DNA of 36,245 nt. It comes from Frankiales bacterium. Its GTDB lineage: Bacteria; Actinomycetota; Actinomycetes; JAFAQI01. The position numbers were made by a program, and so were the translations under genes. Below, piece after piece: positions 31,365-36,245 of this stretch (within the stretch, counting starts at the first letter, position 1; each line of letters opens with the position of its first letter). Below the pieces are notes generated by a model. It had not been told where the DNA came from. It saw only the letters and a program-made list of their open reading frames with translations, and ran no database searches. Location: assembly GCA_025980465.1 (NCBI GenBank), contig JAICXJ010000031.1, positions 1 through 36,245 of the forward strand, given 5' to 3'.

Positions 31365-33680
31365 ATGGGGAGCTGGTCGTCGTACGTCGACGGTGTGGTT
31401 GCCGGCGCCCTGTCCGCAGTTGTGCTCGGCCTCTGGGTAACCCGATCCTCGAACTCCGCCCTGACCGCTTCGGCAGTTGTCTGCGGGTTGATGACGACGA
31501 CGACGGTGGCATGGCGCAACCGGGCTCCTGAAGTCGCCGTGACGGTCGCCGGTGCCGGAGCCATCGGTGCCGAATGGCTTGCGAGCACTCACCGGCCGCA
31601 TGCCTTCGACTTGGTTGTCGTGTTGGCGGTATTGCTCGGGATGTACACAGCCGGCGCGAGGGGCGTCAACCGCCGCCAGGTCGCGGCGCTGGCCGCCCTC
31701 GTGATCTACGGGATTGCGGTGTGCGCCGTGGCCGCCATCGTCACCAGTTCGCTGAGCGTTGCGAACGTCATCGAATACGCACTTCCAATAGTTGTCGTAC
31801 CGGCCTCAGTCGGCTGGCTCGTCGCACGCCACCGCAGCCTGACAGCACAACTTGCGGCGGCGACGGCGCAGCTTCGTGCCGGAGAGGAGATGCGCCTCGC
31901 CCTTGTCTCCGAGAGCGAGCGCAACCGAGTAGCCAGGGAGCTGCACGATGTCGTCGCGCATGCCGTCAGCGTGATGGTTGTGCAGGCGGGGGCGGCCCGC
32001 ATCACCCTCACCTCCGAGCCGAACCTGGCCCGGGCAGCACTCGACGAGGTGACGCAAGCGGGACGCGCCGCGATGGCCGAGCTGCGTCGAATCATCGGAG
32101 TGGGCTTCGAGCGCCACAGCGAAACAGCCCCTAACGGGATAGCGGGGATCGACGCTCTGGTCGAGCACCGTCGCGCCGGCGGGCTCGTGATTCGGATGAG
32201 CGTGACCGGAAGCGAGCGGGCAATGCCGGCCGCAGTCGACGTCACGATCTACCGCCTGGTGCAAGAAGCGCTGACCAACATCGCCAAGCACGCCCGGCCC
32301 GCGGAAGCCGACGTGAGCGTGGCGATCGAGCAAGGAGCGGTGGCGGTGCGCGTCCGCAACTCAGCACCGAAAGGTCCAGCTCGCTCGATCGACTCCGGTG
32401 GGTCTGGGCAAGGCCTGGTAGGGATGCGAGAGCGCGTGCAATCCTGCGGCGGGCAGTTGTCCTACGGTCCGCTCCACGGCGGGGGTTTCGAGGTGCGTGC
32501 CCGGATCCCGCTGACCACTGCACGGGACGAACCATCGCGTGGACGGCCGTCGAGCGTGCTGACGGCCCGGATTCGCGCTCGCGGGCCGTGGCTGGCGATG
32601 GTCGCCGCGATGTGCATATTGGGTGCCGACGCCGATGCCAGCCCCGATCGCGGGCAATCGCTGGCTCTCAACATCGGCTTGGCCGTCGCCATGGCGGTTC
32701 CGCTGATCTGGCGCCGCAGGTCATCGCTCCTATTTCTTGTCGCGGTCAATCTCCTGGCCGTCCCGATCAGCAACTCGGTCGGGTCGGACAGCGACCTCCT
32801 CCTGCTGAGCACCTACGTATTCGTCGTACCCGTCTGGGCGGTCGCCGCCTGGTCTACCTCGGGTCCGGCCGTCACTGGGCTAGTCCTCGCCGGCGCCTTC
32901 AACGCGGGCGAATGCCTGTACTGGCATTTCGGCGTTACCGCCATAGCCGCCAACCTGTTGTTCACTGGATTGCTCTGGGGCGCAGGCCGAGTGGTGCGCT
33001 CGCAGCGGCTCCTAGCCGCTGACCTCGAGCGGACTCACTCCCGCCTCGCGGCCGAGCAACAAACACGGGAGCTGCTGCGACTGGCTGCGGAGCGCACTCG
33101 ATTGGTCGCCGAACTGCACTCGCTCGTCGATGAGCAGGTGAGCGCCATGGTCGGCGCGGCAGAGTCCACCAGGAGCATCATCGGCGCGGACTCCGCCGCA
33201 TGCGCTGCGTCGATCGCCGCCATCGAGCGGGCCGGGCGCGAGGCGCTGGCCCGGTTGCGGGAAATACTCGGGCTCCTCCGCACGGAACACGACCCGGAAC
33301 GGCTATCACCATTGTTCGGTGTTGAGCACCTCCACGACCTGGTCTCCCGCTATCGCCCATCGGGCAGCCCGACTGAGCTCGACGTGAGCGGTTCTCCGGT
33401 GCCACTTCTCGGCGGACTCGACGTCCTGGCCTACCGAATCGTCGAAGACGTGCTGGCCGCTGCGGGCGACATGGCGCCCTCCGTGGCGGTCAGCCTGCGA
33501 TTCACCGAGGACTACCTGGGTCTGGAGTTCGTCGTCGCCGGGTCACTCGTTGATTGGGCGCCGCGCGACACCCAAGCGAAGGTCCAACGACGGGGCGGTC
33601 GGGTCCGCCGTGAGCGCGTCGGTGTCCGGGAGCACATCATTGTCGAGTTACCACTAGCGTTGGCGCTCGTCAGTCAATGA
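31365..33680 (+). CDS. Two-component histidine kinase with a tandem second kinase module
   Basis: This 771-residue membrane kinase contains two copies of the NarL-type layout. Module 1: about five transmembrane helices (1-150), HisKA_3 with phospho-histidine H194 in VARELHDVVAH, and an intact ATPase domain with N box EALTNIAKHA and G box GQGLVGMRERV. Module 2 repeats the order: membrane helices (about 405-540), a HisKA_3-like segment with H585 in VAELHSLVDEQ, then an ATPase-like domain whose N box is degenerate (VEDVLAAAGDMA, no asparagine) and whose G box is not clear. Module 2 therefore cannot bind ATP normally but may dimerise or be phosphorylated. ATG 31365 is chosen because the membrane region starts there; the ribosome site is weak and the start is uncertain. 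The stop overlaps the response regulator (ATGA). Confidence 0.88.
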   Translation: MGSWSSYVDGVVAGALSAVVLGLWVTRSSNSALTASAVVCGLMTTTTVAWRNRAPEVAVTVAGAGAIGAEWLASTHRPHAFDLVVVLAVLLGMYTAGARGVNRRQVAALAALVIYGIAVCAVAAIVTSSLSVANVIEYALPIVVVPASVGWLVARHRSLTAQLAAATAQLRAGEEMRLALVSESERNRVARELHDVVAHAVSVMVVQAGAARITLTSEPNLARAALDEVTQAGRAAMAELRRIIGVGFERHSETAPNGIAGIDALVEHRRAGGLVIRMSVTGSERAMPAAVDVTIYRLVQEALTNIAKHARPAEADVSVAIEQGAVAVRVRNSAPKGPARSIDSGGSGQGLVGMRERVQSCGGQLSYGPLHGGGFEVRARIPLTTARDEPSRGRPSSVLTARIRARGPWLAMVAAMCILGADADASPDRGQSLALNIGLAVAMAVPLIWRRRSSLLFLVAVNLLAVPISNSVGSDSDLLLLSTYVFVVPVWAVAAWSTSGPAVTGLVLAGAFNAGECLYWHFGVTAIAANLLFTGLLWGAGRVVRSQRLLAADLERTHSRLAAEQQTRELLRLAAERTRLVAELHSLVDEQVSAMVGAAESTRSIIGADSAACAASIAAIERAGREALARLREILGLLRTEHDPERLSPLFGVEHLHDLVSRYRPSGSPTELDVSGSPVPLLGGLDVLAYRIVEDVLAAAGDMAPSVAVSLRFTEDYLGLEFVVAGSLVDWAPRDTQAKVQRRGGRVRRERVGVREHIIVELPLALALVSQ

Positions 33681-34339
33681 CCGTTCGGGTGCTGATTGCC
33701 GACGACCAGCAACTCCTGCGCGCCGGCTTCCGACTCATCCTCGAACGCCAGCCCGATCTCGAAATAGTGGCCGAAGCGACCAACGGCATCGAGACCGTCA
33801 ACTTGGTCCGGCAGCTCAGACCGGACGTCGTACTCATGGACATTCGTATGCCAGAACTCGACGGAATCCAAGCCACCCGGCTGATCCTCGCCGACCAAGC
33901 CACAGCCCACACCCGCATCGTCATCCTCACGACGTTCGACCTCGACGAGTACGTCTACGAAGCCCTGCGCGCTGGCGCGAGCGGCTTCCTGCTCAAGGAC
34001 CTGCCGCCCGAACAGCTCGCCGCCGCCGTGCTCACAGTCGGCCACGGCGACACGCTCCTCGCCCCCACCGTTACCCGACGTCTCATCGAGCACTTCACCG
34101 AAAGCGCCCGTCTCCCTGGTCCGAATCCCATCGTCAGTGACCTGACCCCGCGGGAGCTGGAAGTCCTGAGGTTGCTGGCGACAGGGATGTCGAACGCCGA
34201 GATTGCGGTTGCGCTCTTCATTGCCGAGACCACCGTCAAGACCCACATCGCGCGCCTGCTGACCAAGCTCCGCCTTCGCGACCGGGTGCAAGCGGTCGTC
34301 TTCGCCTATCAAAACGGCATTGCCGCAGCTGATCGATGA
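33677..34339 (+). CDS. NarL/LuxR-family response regulator
   Basis: This 220-residue protein has a receiver domain (1-120) with the acidic pocket D9/D10, phosphoacceptor D55 in VVLMDIRMP, T85 and K107 in FLLKD. The C-terminal LuxR-type helix-turn-helix (about 150-215) reads LTPRELEVLRLLATGMSNAEIA and then AETTVKTHIARLLTKLRLRDR. All phosphorylation residues are intact. It overlaps the kinase gene by four bases, so the kinase with H194 is its partner. Likely targets are nearby, perhaps the divergent membrane protein at 30754-31191. Confidence 0.95.
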   Translation: MTVRVLIADDQQLLRAGFRLILERQPDLEIVAEATNGIETVNLVRQLRPDVVLMDIRMPELDGIQATRLILADQATAHTRIVILTTFDLDEYVYEALRAGASGFLLKDLPPEQLAAAVLTVGHGDTLLAPTVTRRLIEHFTESARLPGPNPIVSDLTPRELEVLRLLATGMSNAEIAVALFIAETTVKTHIARLLTKLRLRDRVQAVVFAYQNGIAAADR

Positions 34340-34936
34340 CGCGCTGCACCCAAGCAGATGGGCGGGCCGTCGAACCCCGCGCCGCTGCTTGCAGGCCCGA
34401 TCATTGGGCTCAGTCCGGCCGGGGCGAAAGGGTCTGCTGTCGGTTCAGTTGACGGCGTTTGTGACTGAGGCGTGCTGCTTGAGATCGAAGGGCCCGCGGG
34501 GGCGCCCGCATCGGATAGCCGAGCAGGCGGGCGCCGAGGGCGCTGGACGACCAATCAGGTAGGCAAGCGGCCCCGTGCGCAGGTACGAATCGCTCGTGTC
34601 GGTGGCACACGGAGGGCTAGCGCATACTTGAAAGCCGGGCTCGACCTGCGGGTTCGCCTACAGAGTATCTGTCTGATTTGAAGGCAGGAGCCGGACCAGT
34701 CCTCCGCAGGTTCGTGGCATTGAGGTCCCGCGTGCAGCTCGCTTGAGGTTCGCGTCCGGTCCGCATCTTCGTTCGGCCGCACGGCCGGCCGGTTCTGGTC
34801 GGCCCCCTCGGCCGATGGCCGGGGATGCAGAACTGGCATTACCGATCGGTTGCTCAACCTGGAGAAGATCAACGCACTGCGTCAGCAGCGGCAGCTGTCG
34901 AGGAATCGGGCCAGCGCGACCCGGCGACGGCGAGCG
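34340..34936. other. Convergent intergenic region with repeat copy 3
   Basis: This 597-bp region separates the response regulator from the broken MFS gene. Most of it (34429 to about 34770) is copy 3 of the dispersed element, which includes a very GC-rich stretch at about 34490-34530. The first 90 bp and the last 165 bp hold nothing recognisable. No clear intrinsic terminator with a U tract was seen. Confidence 0.4.
34429..34770 (+). repeat. Dispersed intergenic element, copy 3 (longest)
   Basis: The left end AGGGTCTGC (34429) and TCAGTT match copy 2. After about 80 bases extra compared with copy 2 come GCGCAGGTACGAATCG (34577), GACCTGCGGGTTCG (34643), CAGAGTATC and the core GGAGCCGGACCAGTCCTCCG (34687-34706). 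The arms ACCTGCGG (34644-34651) and CCGCAGGT (34704-34711) are exact 8-bp inverted repeats bounding a 68-bp unit with internal hairpins. The right part aligns ungapped with copy 1. Confidence 0.6.
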
Positions 34937-36219
34937 TCATGCGGGCTCAGGCGCAGCGTCGCCGGGCGACGTCGTTGGCTTGGTCGCGACCGGCGGCTTG
35001 TCCAGGATGCGGTCGCCGACGAGGAGAAAGGTCGTGCCGATCGCACCCGCCACGACAGCGCCGCCCCACCAGACGGCGTCGGGCGAGTAGGAGAGCACCG
35101 CGCCGCCTAACGCCGGCCCGATCGCGAACCCTCCGGTCACCGTCAGGGCAAGGCCGAGATGTGGCGGCCGAGCAGATGCGGAGGAGCGAGGTCGACGATG
35201 ACGGGGCCGTGGACGACGGAGTGGACGCATTCGCCGATCGCGAAGACCGTCGCGATGCCGCACAGCAGCGCGGTCGCTCCGACCTCGGAATGGATCAGCG
35301 TCACGTGCAACACGCCGAGCAGCGCGACAGCGAACAACCCGCTCGCCGCCGCGAACGTGCACGCCGGCCGGACCCGCTTGAACAGTCGCGAAATTGGTAC
35401 CTGCGCTACCGCCACGAAGAAGGTGTTGAAGACGAAGAGGATCCCGATCGCGCCAGGGCCGACATGGGCGTGCGCCTTCACGAACGGGGCCAAGATGTTC
35501 GCGAACAACGCGTAACCGACGACGATGAGGATGAGGTTCACGGTGGCGAGAACGACGAACCGCCGGTCCCGGGCGACGGCCCGGAACCCTTGCGTGCCGG
35601 CGTCGAAATTCCGCCCGGCGGCACGCGAATTTGGCACCGCCGCGAGTACGACCAGCGCTAACGCGACGTACGTGATCGTGTCGAACAGATACAGCGCCTG
35701 GAACGACCGCAGGTCCTGCGCAGAGGACAGGACGAGGCCGGCGACCGCTGCGCCGAGGCCGAGCCCGAGGTTCTGCGCCGCTCGCCCGAGCGCGAACGAA
35801 GAGACGCGTTGCTCGGGGGTGATCAGGGTGATGAGCAGCGTCTGGTTCGCGGTGCGGGTCAGACCGACCCCGGCTCCGCCGATGAGCGCCCAAGCGAAGG
35901 CCTGCCACGGCCGAGTGACGAAAGCAAGGCCGGCGTAGCCGAACGCGCTCGCCAGGACGGCGGCGACGAGGATCGGCTTCGCGCGCCAGCGATCAAGCAG
36001 AGCCCCAGAGGGGAGCGTCACCACGGTGCCCGCGCCCAGGATCACGCCGAGTACCAAGCCGGCGGTTGCCGTCGAGAAGCCGCGGAACTGATGCAGATAG
36101 ATGATCTCGAACGGGAGGATCAGCCCGTAGCCGAACCAGCTGAACGCATTCCCGGCCTGCAAGATCAGCACCGCGCGAGGCAGTTCGGTCCGCCAGGCTC
36201 TTGCGAGAGATTGCCGCAT
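34937..36219 (-). pseudogene. MFS transporter, frameshifted near its C-terminus
   Basis: Frame 1 (36219 to 35143) codes about 358 residues of a major facilitator superfamily transporter with about ten helices and the family loop GALLDRWRAKPIL (compare GxLxDRxGRR). It reaches VDLAPPHLLGRHISALP and stops. The expected continuation lies in the next frame down to 34937: LALTVTGGFAIGPALGGAVL, then WWGGAVVAGAIGTTFLLVGD, the last two helices. A single missing base near 35146-35152 (on the plus strand, GGGCAAGG) explains this. It may be a real decayed gene or a sequencing error. The start is ATG 36219 or GTG 36222; no good ribosome site. It would export a small molecule, with no substrate implied. 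Confidence 0.85.
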
Positions 36220-36245
36220 CACTGTGCAGCGGCCTGTGCGTGCGA

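Noticed and set aside
30415-34872. Minus-strand frames across repeat copies 2 and 3 sharing EDWSGS...ILC...IRTCA
   Set aside because: The shared residues follow from DNA-level similarity of the repeat; substitutions are not biased to third positions and no ribosome sites are seen, so a protein family is unlikely.

Overview
This window looks like a chromosomal segment of a high-GC actinobacterium. The evidence is very high G+C with strong G/C at third codon positions, many GTG and some TTG starts, a transaldolase/glucose-6-phosphate isomerase fusion, an Acg-type nitroreductase, a 7Fe ferredoxin, NarL-type two-component genes and a MerR promoter with a 19-bp spacer. The species cannot be told from the sequence. 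No rRNA, tRNA, CRISPR array, transposase or integrase was recognised. Many adjacent genes share a 4-base start/stop overlap (GTGA or ATGA), which makes operon structure easy to read.

Layout. (1) 2-961: the 3' part of cytochrome c oxidase subunit I, meeting metE tail to tail. (2) 5771-958, minus strand: a four-gene operon with an OsmC-remnant/membrane chimera, a distant DyP-like protein, a universal stress protein and metE. (3) 7063-5986, minus strand: a doubtful small ORF, a 7Fe ferredoxin and a STAS-like protein, followed by an intrinsic terminator. (4) 7227-16572, plus strand: a hemerythrin-like/DUF2249 protein, then a pentose-phosphate operon (PRC-barrel protein, Tal-Pgi, Gnd, HAD phosphatase, Zwf), a DUF2231 membrane protein and a patatin. 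(5) 18861-16619, minus strand: a GH15 glycosidase and a small membrane protein. (6) 19162-20202: Acg-like nitroreductase. (7) 20990-20323: a VapBC-type toxin-antitoxin pair with a palindrome upstream. (8) 21306-27062: a 1918-residue zinc ribbon/adenylate cyclase/AAA-ATPase/TPR protein ending in six tandem NTF2/SnoaL-like repeats. (9) 30046-27407, minus strand: a MerR regulator and a two-gene ABC exporter. (10) 31191-34339: a small membrane protein divergent from a histidine kinase with two complete modules and its response regulator. (11) 36219-34937: a frameshifted MFS transporter gene.

How the genes fit together. The first 20 kb is rich in redox and stress functions: terminal oxidase, universal stress protein, OsmC remnant, DyP-like protein, ferredoxin, hemerythrin-like protein, NADPH-producing pentose-phosphate enzymes and Acg-like nitroreductase. 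That set resembles mycobacterial hypoxia/redox-stress loci, but I found no DosR-type operator by eye, so the link is thematic. The last 15 kb is signalling and transport.

The two most unusual things are the giant cyclase with its six-fold C-terminal repeat array, and a dispersed intergenic element present three times in the same orientation (about 27.2, 30.4-30.7 and 34.4-34.8 kb) with a shared core palindrome. I could not assign the second to any known family.
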